Assembly (NCBI GenBank): GCA_963724705.1
Contig: CAVRVS010000004.1
Span: 1-64,000, forward strand
Direction of reading: 5' to 3'
DNA: 64,000 nucleotides
Source of the DNA: DASQPR01 sp963724705
GTDB lineage: Bacteria > Actinomycetota > Actinomycetes > Mycobacteriales > Micromonosporaceae
In this document: positions 1 to 9,239 of the stretch, piece after piece
How positions within the stretch are numbered: position 1 is the first letter of the stretch
How the letters are laid out: every line of letters begins with the position of its first letter
The notes under the pieces: generated by a model
What the model was told of the DNA's origin: nothing
Databases searched by the model: none
Seen by the model: the letters and a program-made list of their open reading frames with translations, nothing else
Made by a program: the position numbers and the translations under genes

Positions 1-120
1 GACCAGCACACGACCGCAACACCCGCAACACCGACCGACCAGGGTACCCGCCGTCGCTTCCGCGCCACCTCCGCACGACCGGTCTCCGAATTGTTCACGG
101 AACCCATCTTCAAGCGATAG
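1..120 (+). CDS. C-terminal end of an unidentified protein (runs off the window)
   Basis: Frame 1 is open from the first base to a TAG at 118-120 and gives 39 residues rich in Thr, Pro and Arg, ending SELFTEPIFKR. It is followed 21 bases later by a perfect hairpin, which fits a real gene end. Too little is present to name a family. The call rests only on the open frame and the terminator position. Confidence 0.4.
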   Translation, partial: DQHTTATPATPTDQGTRRRFRATSARPVSELFTEPIFKR

Positions 121-141
121 GCGCTGAGGCTAGGACAGATC

Positions 142-178
142 GGCATCGGTGCCGCAACTGTGTTGCGGCACCGATGCC
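142..178. terminator. Perfect 17-bp hairpin between convergent genes
   Basis: GGCATCGGTGCCGCAAC (142-158) and its exact reverse complement (162-178) are separated by three bases. It lies between the partial plus-strand gene ending at 120 and the minus-strand gene ending at 185, so it can serve both. There is no T-run, as is common for actinobacterial terminators. Confidence 0.75.
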
Positions 179-184
179 TAACGG

Positions 185-850
185 TCAGGCGGCGGCGAGT
201 ATGGCCGGTGTGGCGTCGATCGCGGCGGCGGCAGGCTCGCGGCCCAGAGCCCGGGCGAATCCGATGAACGCCGCGCCGACCAATGCAACGGTCGCGACCT
301 CGGCCCAGTGGTTCGCCGGTCCGATCAGCGCCTCGCCGAGCATCCCGACCAGCATGGTGATCGGTACCCACCAGCCCGCGAGCCGGGCCCGGCGCAGGCC
401 GAACCCGAGCAGGATCAGCCCGAGATGCCCGACGACGATCAGGATCGACACGGCCACCGTGAGCGGGATCGTGCTCAGGCCGTCCCAGACGTGCGTCATC
501 GCTGTGCGATCGGGCTGTACGGCGAGAAGACCCAGGTATGCCGAAAACGTTCCGGCGATGGTGTTGCAGACGAAGCCGACCGCGCCGAGCAGTCCACCGA
601 TGGTGACCAGCGTCCGGCCGCGGCCGCTGACCAGAGCGGACAGCGCGACCAGCCCCGGTACGGCGACGGCGAAGCTGAGGACGAACAGCGTCGCGGCGAG
701 CTTCCAGGCCGAGTCATGCGCGGCGACGCTGGCGAACAGGGCTTTCGTGTCCTGCGGGTTGTCCGGCCAGGTCAGGGCCCACGCGAGCCCGAGCGGGATG
801 AACCCGAGCAAAAGCGCGGCAGCGGTACGGCTGCGAGTGGTGGGGCTCAT
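185..850 (-). CDS. Six-segment integral membrane protein, unknown function
   Basis: This is a 221-residue protein with six hydrophobic stretches (about residues 11-26, 50-70, 80-102, 128-152, 160-177 and 183-200), so it should lie in the cytoplasmic membrane. It resembles the DUF4386-like small membrane proteins of actinobacteria, but I see no catalytic motif. The ATG at 850 is preceded by AAAGGA at good spacing. It is transcribed divergently from the fused histidine kinase/response regulator starting near 980, so the two may share a regulatory region and the kinase may control it; that is inference only. It ends at the hairpin at 142-178. Confidence 0.7.
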   Translation of the reverse strand: MSPTTRSRTAAALLLGFIPLGLAWALTWPDNPQDTKALFASVAAHDSAWKLAATLFVLSFAVAVPGLVALSALVSGRGRTLVTIGGLLGAVGFVCNTIAGTFSAYLGLLAVQPDRTAMTHVWDGLSTIPLTVAVSILIVVGHLGLILLGFGLRRARLAGWWVPITMLVGMLGEALIGPANHWAEVATVALVGAAFIGFARALGREPAAAAIDATPAILAAA

Positions 851-979
851 GGTTGTCCTTTCGAATGTGAGCGTCCGAGGAGCCCAGCCTCCGGCCCGCT
901 GCCGGTCGCCGTCGTCGGACCGGCGGCGACGATCCGGTCGCCGCTGGATGTCCGCGGATGTCGTCGCGAGGATGACGCC

Positions 980-2842
980 ATGTCGTCCTGGGGTGGATTA
1001 CGGCAGGTCAACGTAATCGCTAGATTTCCGGGTGTGCACCCACGTGTCGCAGTCGCCGCCGATCTGGTCCTGGCCGGCGGATTCGCCGCGCTCGGCGTCT
1101 GGGAGGCGGTGGACCAGCCGGACACGCCCGGTCCTCCCGTGTGGACGGCGCCGATCGCGGCGGTGATCGGGATGAGCCTGGTGTGGCGTCGCGCGTACCC
1201 CCGGGTCGTGCTCGTGGTGGTCGCGGTGCTGGGCCTCGCGCCACATGTCACGACCGGCGCGGAGCCGGCGTTCTACGGTTTTCTACTGCCGTTCCTGGTC
1301 GCGGCGTACACCGCGGCGGCGCATCTGGACTCGACGACCTCGACGATCGTCCCCGCGGTCGGCGCCGCCGTGTTCGTCGGGCTCGCGTCGCGTGGCCACG
1401 AATTCCGGTCGGTGAACCAGACCGCGATCATCGTGCTGACGATCGCAGCGGCGTACGCCGTCGGCCGCGTTACCCGGCTCGCCCGCGTCCGGGGCGAGAA
1501 CGCGGTGGCGCTGGCCGATCTGCTCCGCCGAGAACAGGACCTGCGTGCACGGGAGGCGATCGCGGCCGAACGCGAGCGGCTCGCGCGGGAACTGCACGAC
1601 GCCATCGCGCACGAGGTATCGGTCATGGTCATCCAGGCCGGCGCCGCGCAGCGCCTGCTCGATGACGACGTCGAGTCGGTGCGCGCGTCGCTGGTCGCCG
1701 TGGAACAGGCCGGCCGGCAGACGATCGAGGAGCTGTACCTGATGCTCGGGCTGCTGCGCGACGACGAGCTGACCGATGTGCCGCCGGGACTCGGCCGCCT
1801 GCCCGGCCTGATCGAGCGGGTCCGCGCGAGCGGGCTGCCGATCGAGTTGACCATGTCCGGTGACGCCGCCGACGTCCCGGCCACGGTGAGCCTGTGCGCC
1901 TACCGCGTGGTCCAGGAGAGCCTGACCAACGTGCTGAAACATACCCGCGACGCGCGGGCAGAGGTCCGCGTACGCATCCGGGAATCGTCGCTGCGCGTGG
2001 ACGTACGCGACGACGGCGGCTCCGGCCGTCCCGCCTGCACACCGCCCGGCTCCGGCGGCGGGCTGACCGGTCTCCATGACCGGGTCCGTGCCCTCGGCGG
2101 CGCGTTCCACGCCGGACCGTGTCCCGAAGGCGGGTTCGTCGTCGGGGCAACTCTGCGCGATGGCGTACCCATCGTGATCCGCGTCCTGATCGCCGACGAC
2201 CAGCAACTCGTACGCCACGGTCTGCGGCTGATCCTCGCGTCCGAACCGGACCTCGACGTGGTGGCCGAGGCCGGCGATGGTGTCGAGGCGCTCGCTGCGA
2301 TCGCGGCCACGTCCCCGCACGTCGCGCTGATGGACATCCGGATGCCTCGACTCGATGGCGTGGCGGCGACGCGGCAGCTGATGGATGCCGGATCGGCGAC
2401 GAAGGTGCTGATGCTGACCACGTTCGGCGGCGAGCCGTTCGTCTACGCGGCGCTGCGAGCCGGTGCCAGCGGCTTCCTGCTCAAGACGGCACCGGCGCAG
2501 CGACTGATCAACGCCGTGCGTACGGTCGCCGCCGGCGAGGCACTGCTCGACCCGAGCGTGACCCGCCAACTCGTCGAGCAGTACGTGAGCCAGCCGGCGC
2601 CCAGCGACGCCCGACCGACGGCGCTCGGGTCGCTGACCGACCGGGAAATCGACGTGTTGAGCCAGATCGCGCGAGGACTCGCCAACATCGAGATAGCAAA
2701 GGAACTGCACCTGTCCGAGGCGACGGTCAAAACGTACGTCGGGCGGATCCTGACCAAGCTCGGCCTGCGCGACCGGGCCCAGATGGTGATCACCGCGTAC
2801 GAGAGCGGACTCGTCCGCGCGGGCGGTCGGCGCACGACGTGA
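980..2842 (+). CDS. Histidine kinase fused in frame to a LuxR-type response regulator
   Basis: One open frame encodes about 620 residues. The first ~165 residues hold about six hydrophobic segments (membrane sensor). A HisKA_3 dimerisation box follows, RELHDAIAHEV, with the phospho-accepting His near 206. Next come a HATPase domain (N-box VVQESLTNVLKH, G-box GGGLTGLHDR), a receiver domain (acidic IADDQQ, phospho-Asp near 452 in LMDIRMPRLDG) and a C-terminal LuxR/NarL HTH (LTDREIDVLSQIARG). Relatives of the DesK/NarL type are normally two genes overlapping by a few bases. Here no stop separates them; only RDGVP links kinase and receiver. A GTG at 2174 at the receiver start could still give a free regulator. 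The start at 980 (weak GAGG upstream) is uncertain; GTG 1034 is an alternative. Confidence 0.85.
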   Translation: MSSWGGLRQVNVIARFPGVHPRVAVAADLVLAGGFAALGVWEAVDQPDTPGPPVWTAPIAAVIGMSLVWRRAYPRVVLVVVAVLGLAPHVTTGAEPAFYGFLLPFLVAAYTAAAHLDSTTSTIVPAVGAAVFVGLASRGHEFRSVNQTAIIVLTIAAAYAVGRVTRLARVRGENAVALADLLRREQDLRAREAIAAERERLARELHDAIAHEVSVMVIQAGAAQRLLDDDVESVRASLVAVEQAGRQTIEELYLMLGLLRDDELTDVPPGLGRLPGLIERVRASGLPIELTMSGDAADVPATVSLCAYRVVQESLTNVLKHTRDARAEVRVRIRESSLRVDVRDDGGSGRPACTPPGSGGGLTGLHDRVRALGGAFHAGPCPEGGFVVGATLRDGVPIVIRVLIADDQQLVRHGLRLILASEPDLDVVAEAGDGVEALAAIAATSPHVALMDIRMPRLDGVAATRQLMDAGSATKVLMLTTFGGEPFVYAALRAGASGFLLKTAPAQRLINAVRTVAAGEALLDPSVTRQLVEQYVSQPAPSDARPTALGSLTDREIDVLSQIARGLANIEIAKELHLSEATVKTYVGRILTKLGLRDRAQMVITAYESGLVRAGGRRTT

Positions 2843-3149
2843 CCGTCTTTGCGCCAGGTCAGCCGCCGTCGGAGACCGTGGACGACTCCCGGAATGACGG
2901 CACGCCTGGCTGGATTAGCCGAGTAGTGGGGAGTGCAGAGTAGTGGCCGTGTGCTGCGCGAAGTCGCAGAGCGTGTTTGCCGTTGGTTGTGCGAACGTCA
3001 GCCACCTACTAACGCAGGGTCAGCATGCAGCGCCGCTCGGCAGGTGACCCGTCGAGTGGTCGCATCCGGAACTTCCTGGTTCGCGCGGATCGGATCGACC
3101 GATGCTCGCGTATCACGTGACCGGTCGTCGCATCCAGCTGATCGACTTC
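2843..3149. other. Intergenic stretch, nothing recognised
   Basis: About 300 bases between the kinase/regulator fusion and dispersed repeat copy A. I see no convincing gene, hairpin or mobile-element end. Confidence 0.5.
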
Positions 3150-3569
3150 TGACCTCCTTTGCATTCGGGAAGAGGTCAGCTGCTTGCTCCCAATCTGCTC
3201 CCACCGGTAAGGGATCAGCGCACGCTCGCCCGTTTCGATCGCCTCGATCAAGAAGCCCCAGCTCAGGCGGTATCTAACATCGTGGATGGCCGATGAAAAC
3301 TTCCCAAAAGGAGGGTGTCAGTGACCGTCCGCCAACGCCCGTGACCTGCCCAGATGTGAGGCATCGCAGCTCAGCGGGGGCCGTTGGCGTCAGTTCGGCG
3401 CAATTGGACGCCGTACAGGCCGGTTCGGATACTCGCGCTGCTCCCATTCCGCTCCCCCACCCGATGCCGCGCGATTACGTCATTGCCATCGTGGTCGACG
3501 TCGAAACAGGGTGACCAACGGTTTCCTAAGCCATCGACCATCGTCGCTGCATTCGTCGACGACCTGGAC
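3150..3569 (-). repeat. Dispersed ~0.4-kb repeat, copy A
   Basis: Read on the minus strand this matches copies at 36611-37023, 60991-61408 and 63396-63819 almost throughout. Shared blocks include GATGGTCGATGGCTTAGGAA, GGAGCAGCGCGAGT, CTCCTTTTGGGAAGTTTTCA and ATTGGGAGCAAGC. The end at 3150-3178 carries the inverted repeat TGACCTC/GAGGTCA. Copies A and B stay alike for a further ~23 bases past this end; C and D do not. Stops interrupt every frame in at least one copy, so it is probably non-coding or a decayed gene. On the plus strand AAAAGGAGG lies at 3306-3314, just before GTG codons, but the frame behind it closes after a few codons here. Confidence 0.8.
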
Positions 3570-3665
3570 GTGGTCCGATCCGGTCGCCGCCCAGGGATGT
3601 CGACGGGCTCCGTGTGCGCTCGGCAGACGGTCCGATGACGAATGGACTCAAGGCGGCACCGCAGA

Positions 3666-4721
3666 TCATTCGTGGGTCGGTTCGGCTGGCTCGTCGGGCA
3701 CCAGCTGACGCATGCCCCGGTCGGCGGGCATCGGCCAGTCTTCGAACCACGGAAGCTTGATCTGCGGTGGCACATATCGAAACGCCGTACCCGGCTGAGT
3801 CAGCACCCGCAGCGGCGGCCCGGCGTAGAAGCGCCGATAGGGTCGTTCGTCGAGCACCGGCAGCAGCAGCTCACGCATGGCGCGCAACTGCCGGTCGTCG
3901 AAGCCGGCGATCGACGCGCCGGCACGGACCACAAGCGCGTCCCGATCGCCGACACGCTGACACAGCAGGCCGAGTTCAGCGCATCGCTCGGTCACCGCGG
4001 CGGCGCCACCCAGCGCACGCAGGTGCTGTTCGGTGAGCAGGTTCGCCCAGTAGTAGCCGCTGGCGATGCGCGCGGTCTGCGCCAACGGTCGGTCGATACC
4101 GAAGTACTCGTCGTAGGGCAGCGGTTCGTGTGGCTACCAATAATCGTGGAAGACCGCCCCCCACGTCGTCTCCGGCCAGCCACCCACCACTGTCAACAGA
4201 TCGGCGAACACATCGCCAGCGGGGTCGAGCCGCTCGTCACGGAACAGGCCCGCCGCCGTCGTCAGGGTCCATCGCCACAGACCCGCGTCGCTATCGTGGG
4301 TGATGACCGCCAGTGCAATGTTCGACGCCCAGTAGTAGGACGGTGGCCGATCCGGATCCGGTGCCTCCCACAGCAGGTCGACCGCATCACCCTCGTGTTC
4401 GACCATGCTGGCCAGCAGCCGTCGGTAGTGATCGCCGTTCCATGGTTTGGCGTCGTGGCCGCCGGGCCAGTAGACGTTGATGCCGGTTCGCCTCAGACCC
4501 CAGCCGGCCGTCCGCGCACGCGATTCCAGACCATCCACCACATCGTCTACCCGACGCGCGATCAAGGCCGGATCCGCAGACGACACCCACGCGAGCACCA
4601 GCCGCCGCGGCGGGACGCTCCGGTTGCTCGCGGCGAGCCGTTCCACCCACCAACGCACGCCATCAGCCTCGTACGACAGCACCACAACTCCAATGAGCCT
4701 CGGGCCACGGCCAGCAACCAC
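3666..4721 (-). pseudogene. Unrecognised protein of ~350 residues split by an in-frame TAG
   Basis: The upper part (4721-4137) encodes 195 residues beginning MVAGRGPRLIGVVVLSYEAD and ending VFHDYW. A TAG follows at 4136-4134. The same frame then continues without another stop for about 155 residues (PHEPLPYDEYFGIDRPLAQT onward) to 3666. The lower part has no good start codon or ribosome-binding site of its own, only a TTG at 4085. Both halves have protein-like composition and share SYYWA/GYYWA-type patches, so one gene interrupted by a nonsense codon is the simplest reading. I do not recognise the family. The alternatives are two adjacent genes or stop-codon readthrough. Confidence 0.55.
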
Positions 4722-4760
4722 CGCTATATGGACATGCCATCATGCCACGGTCGCCGAGGG

Positions 4761-5009
4761 TCACTTCGCGAACAGAACCAGATCCTCGAAAAGCTCCCCC
4801 ACGAGCTCGGCCCCACCCGCATCCGCCGCCGCGAGAGCGGTACCTTCGGCGCCGGCGGTCTCGACTTCGATCGCGGGTGCACCATGGTCTTCCATAAACC
4901 TCACGAATTCGTCGTTGCTCATGAATCGGGAGGCGCGGTTCGCCCATGCCCGGTAATCGAAATACGCGCCCGGCTCCGATCGCCCCGGCGCCGACGCAGC
5001 CGATGGCAA
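4761..5009 (-). pseudogene. C-terminal fragment of an unknown gene cut by the IS256 element
   Basis: About 82 residues of protein-like sequence (for example FDYRAWANRASRFMSNDEFV) end at 4761. Upstream it runs into the IS256-family left end at 5031, so the 5' part of the gene is probably gone; the ATG at 5009 lies only 22 bases from that end. An internal ATG (MSNDEFVRF) could start a shorter product. Function is not recognised. It lies 39 bases upstream of the TAG-split gene on the same strand and may have belonged to the same unit. Confidence 0.4.
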
Positions 5010-5030
5010 GTGGCCACGGGGTCTATCTCG

Positions 5031-6403
5031 CTAACGGTGTTTCCGGCGGTTTCGGTTAGTAGGTTTCGGCGGCCGGGAAGCGGTCGCCGAAGGTGATCGC
5101 GAATGCGTTGAGCGCTGGCTTCCACCGCATCGTCCATCGTGCCCGTCCGGTGCCGGTCGGGTCCAGTGATCGGGTGACCAGGTAGAGACACTTCAACGCG
5201 GCCTGCTCGGACGGGAAGTGGCCGCGGGCCTTGATCGCCCGCCGGTAGCGGGCGTTCAAGCGACTCGATGGCGTTCGTGGAGCAGATGACGCGGCGGATC
5301 TCGACGTCGTAGTCGAGGAACGGGATGAACTCGTCCCAGGCGTTGTCCCACAGCCGGATGACCGCCGGGTAGCGGGCGGCCCCACTTGTCGGCCAGCTCG
5401 TCGAACGCGGCCCGGGCCGCGGTGGCGTTGACCGCGGTGTAGATCGGCTTGACGTCGCGTTTGAGTGTCGTCCCAGTACTCGCGTGGACGCCAGCCGGAA
5501 CGTGTTGCGGATCAGATGGATGATGCAGGTCTGCACGATCGCGGCCGGCCACACGTTCGACACGACCTCGGGCAGTCCCTTCAGCCCGTCGCAGACGACG
5601 AAGAACACGTCCTTGACGCCGCGGTTGCGCAGGTCGGTGAGCACGCTCATCCAGAACTTCGCGCCCTCACCACCGGTGCCGGCCCACAGCCCGAGGATGT
5701 CGCGTTCGCCCGTCGAGGCTGACCCCGATCGCGGCGTAGAACGGCCGGTTGGCGACCTGCCCGTCGCGGACCTTGACCACGATCGCGTCGATGAACACCG
5801 CCGCGTAGATCGCAGTCCAGCGGCCGCACCGACCAGTCGTTCATCTCCTCGACCACCTTGTCGGTGATCCGGCAGATCGTCTCCTTCGACACCGACGCGC
5901 CGTAGATCTCGGCGAAGTGCGCGCAGATCTCCCCGGTCGTCAAACCCTTGGCATACAGCGACAGCACGACCTCATCGACGCCGGACAGCCGCCGCTGCCG
6001 CTTGCGCACGATCTGCGGCTCGAACGTGCCGGCCCGATCCCGGGGCACGTCGATCTCGACCTGACCACTGTGCTCGGTCAGCACCGTCTTGCTCCGGGTG
6101 CCGTTGCGGATGTTGCCCGACCCGGCACCGGCCGGATCGTGCTTCTCGTAGCCGAGGTGCTCGGTCATCTCCTCGTTCAGCGCGGTCTCAAGCACCGTCT
6201 TGGTCAGCTGCTTGAGCAGCCCGTCCGGGCCGGTCAGCGACAGACCCTGCTCCTTGGCCAGCCGCACCAGCTCGACCGCGGCCTGCTGCTCAGCCGACTG
6301 CTCGGCCGTCTTCTTCTTCACCACATCGTTCAGTGTCGCGGTCATCACGGCACCTTCCCCACCGGCCACACGGCTCGGCGCGTCAGGCCGGAAACACCGT
6401 TAG
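5031..6403 (-). mobile_element. IS256-family insertion sequence, complete ends, decayed transposase
   Basis: CTAACGGTGTTTCCGGC at 5031-5047 is matched exactly in inverted orientation at 6387-6403. This gives a ~1.37-kb element with 17-bp perfect terminal repeats around a Mutator-type transposase gene. The flanking bases (gtctatctcg on the left, atccacagtc on the right) show no direct target duplication. That argues for rearrangement after insertion or loss of one original flank. Its right end abuts the 3' end of an IS110-family transposase. Confidence 0.85.
5056..6345 (-). pseudogene. IS256 (Mutator) family transposase with several frameshifts
   Basis: The N-terminal frame starts MTATLNDVVKKKTAEQ and includes the family segments LTGPDGLLKQLTK, EEMTEHLGYEKHDPAG, NGTRSKTV and RRLSGVDEVVLSLYAKG. 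After MNDWSVRPL the frame shifts. The middle (MSVLTDLRNRGVKDVFFVVC, then GLKGLPEVV) and the C-terminus (LNARYRRAIKARGHFPSEQ, ending FGDRFPAAETY) lie in other frames. Pieced together they match the usual ~410 residues of the family, but at least three shifts mean no active enzyme can be made from the sequence as given. Confidence 0.85.
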
Positions 6404-7583
6404 ATCCACAGTCCCTCGGGAGCGGTGTTCTAGGGTGTGTGGTGGCGGGTCCGGGAAGTGACTTCTCCGAAGAGCCGGCATGGGGATGCGAGCTGGTCAC
6501 GCTGGAGTTTGTAGACGTTCCCCGGTGTCCTCCCGGACCCGTCACCGCGGTGGCCGTGGCGTCGTCGACCATCTGCCGGTAGACGATGTCGGACAGGCGT
6601 CGTTTCAGAGACCGCATCGCTTCCATCGATGTCTTGCCGGCAGCCTTCTTCCGGTCGAAGTAGGCGCGTCCCTCGGTGGGGTTGCGTAGCTGGACGGTGG
6701 CCATGATGTGCAGCACCCGGTTGATCTGCCGGTTGCCCGCGCGGGAGAGCCGGTGGCGGACCTGGTCGCCGGAGGACGCGTCGATGGGGGCGGTGCCGTT
6801 CCAGGAGGCGAAGTGGGCGCGGTTAGGGAACCGGGTGATCTGGCCGACCTCGACCAGCAGCCGTGCTGCGCCGGAGGGTCCGATGCCGTGCAGGTCCATC
6901 AGGGTGGTGCCGGTGGACGCGACGAGTTCCTTGAGTTCCTTGTCGGCCTGCTTGGAACGTTGGTAGACCCGCTCGAGGTCACCGATCAGTTCCGCGGCGA
7001 CCCGGCGGCGGGTCTTGCCGACCGTGTCACGGGGTTTGACCGTGGCCAGCAGTGCCTTGGCCTGGGCGGCGGACAGGCTCTTCTTGGCTCCGCCGGGGAT
7101 CAGCTCCAGCAGCAGCTGGTGCAGCTGAGAGATCATCCGGGTGTGATCCTCACCGAGGGAGCGGCGGCGGTCGGCCAGAATCCGCAGCAGGGCCAGCTGT
7201 TCGTCGTTGACCACTCGGCGCAGCCCCGCCATCCGGGTGCCGACCAGGGCGATCGAGTGGGCGTCGGTGGCGTCGGTCTTGCGGCCCTGTCCGGTGGCGA
7301 ACACCCGCGCCCGGGCGGACAGCTTCGGTGGGACGTCGACGACGTGCTCGCCATCGGCCAGCAACCGGTTGGCGATGTGCCGGCCGATGCCCTGGCAGCC
7401 CTCGATCGCCCAGACCCGGTTCGGCCACTGTTTGGCGTACTTCCTCATCGCCGCGTAGCCGTCCCGGCCGGTGCCGAAACGGCAGGCGCCGAGGATGGTC
7501 TCGTCGCCGGCCATCACCTCGATGGTGGCTGAACGTTTGTGCGGGTCCATGCCGATGACCACGCGATCCGATGTGGAGCTCAA
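6345..7583 (-). CDS. IS110-family transposase (C-terminus altered by adjoining IS256)
   Basis: The protein has the family's N-terminal DEDD domain (VVIGMDPHKRSATIEVM; QGRKTDATDAHSIALVG) and the C-terminal Transposase_20 region (LMDLHGIGPSGAARLLVEVG; FASWNGTAPIDASSGDQVRH; NRQINRVLHIMA). The TTG at 7583 is a likely start because GGAGG lies about seven bases upstream. The frame runs past the usual end into the IS256 right terminus (from 6403), so the last ~20 residues come from the neighbouring element. The catalytic parts look intact and activity is possible. Elements of this family lack terminal inverted repeats, so the outer end cannot be placed by eye. Confidence 0.85.
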   Translation of the reverse strand: MSSTSDRVVIGMDPHKRSATIEVMAGDETILGACRFGTGRDGYAAMRKYAKQWPNRVWAIEGCQGIGRHIANRLLADGEHVVDVPPKLSARARVFATGQGRKTDATDAHSIALVGTRMAGLRRVVNDEQLALLRILADRRRSLGEDHTRMISQLHQLLLELIPGGAKKSLSAAQAKALLATVKPRDTVGKTRRRVAAELIGDLERVYQRSKQADKELKELVASTGTTLMDLHGIGPSGAARLLVEVGQITRFPNRAHFASWNGTAPIDASSGDQVRHRLSRAGNRQINRVLHIMATVQLRNPTEGRAYFDRKKAAGKTSMEAMRSLKRRLSDIVYRQMVDDATATAVTGPGGHRGTSTNSSVTSSHPHAGSSEKSLPGPATTHPRTPLPRDCGSNGVSGLTRRAVWPVGKVP

Positions 7584-7937
7584 CGAGATCCTCCGATGCT
7601 CGATCCAACTGGTTCATCGAGCCGGGAGGGCAACGCTACTTCGAGCCGAGCAAACCCCTCTTGAGCCTCTCCCCGCCCTGCGGCGGCGCCCGGAACTGCG
7701 CAGGCCAAATGAGAGCCACACAACCAACGTGGGCAGCCGATGTGAGAGCGACAGCCCGGGCGCCTAGACCGAAGCCTGGCCGGGCCGCGGTCCTAGGGCA
7801 ATGAAACAAGTAGCCGATGACAGTGCATCGGATCTTGAGGCGATCCGAACCGTTCCGTGTCGTCCCTGGTTCTTAGCAGGAGCTCCCAGGTCACCCGGAG
7901 TGTTATGGTCTCGCTCTGGCGGTGGACGGAGGTCGTC
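7584..7937. other. Upstream flank of the IS110 gene; no gene seen
   Basis: About 350 bases probably hold the IS110 left flank (including GGAGG for the TTG start) and the promoter of the EthD gene. No reading frame here has protein-like composition. Confidence 0.5.
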
Positions 7938-8249
7938 ATGCATAAGTTGGTGGTCCTGTATTCCAAGCCCGCCGACCCTGACCACTTCCGCGACTACTAC
8001 GTGACCAACCACCTTCCACTGGTCATGAATCTGCCCGGCCTGCTTGCGTGGCGCTACAGCTTCGACGTGGCGGCGACCAAGGGAGAAGCGCCGTATTTCG
8101 CGGTCTTCGAAGGCGACTTCGCTGACGCCGCCGCCATGGCCGCGGCGCGGGCGTCGCCGCAAGGCCAGCGGGTGGCCGCCGATGTCGCCAACTACGCCAC
8201 CGGCGGTGCGGTCATCATCCACTATCCGGTGCAGGACGGCACCGGCTGA
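7938..8249 (+). CDS. EthD-domain protein
   Basis: This 103-residue protein begins MHKLVVLYSKPADPDHFRDY and contains the typical YYVTNHLPLVMNLPGLLAWRY region of the EthD/dimeric alpha-beta barrel fold. The ATG at 7938 has an excellent GGAGG six bases upstream. EthD proteins are small cytoplasmic proteins first found with ether-degrading P450s, and most have no proven reaction. The next gene downstream is a PhzF-like isomerase/epimerase on the same strand about 110 bases away, and co-transcription is possible. Confidence 0.85.
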   Translation: MHKLVVLYSKPADPDHFRDYYVTNHLPLVMNLPGLLAWRYSFDVAATKGEAPYFAVFEGDFADAAAMAAARASPQGQRVAADVANYATGGAVIIHYPVQDGTG

Positions 8250-8358
8250 GGCAGGCCGGTACGCTCCGGGACGCGTTCGGTCGGCCGTTGCGGCCAGGTC
8301 CGGCTATCGGCGGACGCCGTTCGCGGTTGCCGGTTCGTTGAGCGTCAGAGGTGGGCCG

Positions 8359-9239
8359 ATGTCCTGGCCGGATGTCACGGTGGTTGATGCGTGCGTGCGG
8401 CGCGACGGCCGGGGCGGCAGCCCCACGGCCGTCACCGACGACGACCCGGCGGCGACGGACGCGGACCGGCGTGCGGTCGCTGCTGCGGCCGGCACCTCGC
8501 ACGCGGCGTTCCTCGGCCCGGGGCGGACGCCGGACGGTGGCTGGCCGGTCCGGTTCTTCACCGCCACCGCCGAACTGTCCGGCTGCGGCCACGGCACCGT
8601 TGCCGCGCAGGCCGTCCGGTTGACCCGCACCGCGCTGGGCGAGCTGAACGACCGCCAACACACCGGCGGGCGCACGTTCGACACCGTCGCGATCCGCCGC
8701 CCCGCCGGCATCGAGGTGTGGTTCGACCAGGGCCTCGTCGCGCTGCGTCACCCGGCACCGGACGAGCGCGCCGCGATCGTCGCCGCGCTCGGGCTCACCG
8801 CGGACGACCCGCATCCGACCGACGCGCCACGGATCGCCGCGCCCGGCGCACCACGCATGCTGGTACCGGTCCGCGACCGGTCGGCGCTGCTCCGAGTCTG
8901 CCCACACCTCGGCAGGCTGACAGCGGCGTGCCGGCGGTACGGGCTCCTCGGCTGTTTCGTGTACGTACCGCCGGTGGGCGACCGACCGGGTGCGGCGCGG
9001 ATGTTCGCGCCGGCGATCGGTGTCGACGAGGACGTCGCCAACGCCAACAGCACCGGCTGCTGGCCGCCCACCTGCTCGACACGACAGGGGCACAGACGGT
9101 CGCGATCGAGGTGGAGCAGGGTGACACCCTCGGTCGACCGGCCAGCGTGCTCGCTTCGGCCCGACGCGGGCCGGCGGGCATCACGACCCGGGTCGGCGGG
9201 TTAGCGGTGGTCCGCGACGGACACCGAGGCGACAACTAG
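8359..9239 (+). pseudogene. PhzF-family protein, frameshifted near the 3' end
   Basis: The N-terminal part shows the PhzF pattern: GGSPTAV, then DGGWPVRFFTATAELSGCGHGTVAA, which corresponds to the family's FTP...E...CGHAT block. Near base 9055 the frame is lost. Reading on in another frame gives NSTGLLAAHLLDTTGAQTV and a normal C-terminus ending at 9239. The reconstructed length is ~290 residues, as expected for PhzF/diaminopimelate-epimerase-fold enzymes. The single shift near GGCTGCTGG may be a sequencing error or a true mutation. The substrate is unknown; homologues range from phenazine biosynthesis to uncharacterised isomerases. Confidence 0.75.

Noticed and set aside
308..979. Upstream extension of the kinase frame (open back to 308)
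   Set aside because: It is antisense to the membrane protein gene at 185-850 and has the Arg/Asp/Gln-rich composition of a shadow frame; the kinase starts near 980.
3642..5096. A 484-codon plus-strand frame
   Set aside because: Arg/His/Pro-rich antisense of the TAG-split gene and neighbouring fragment; no start signal.
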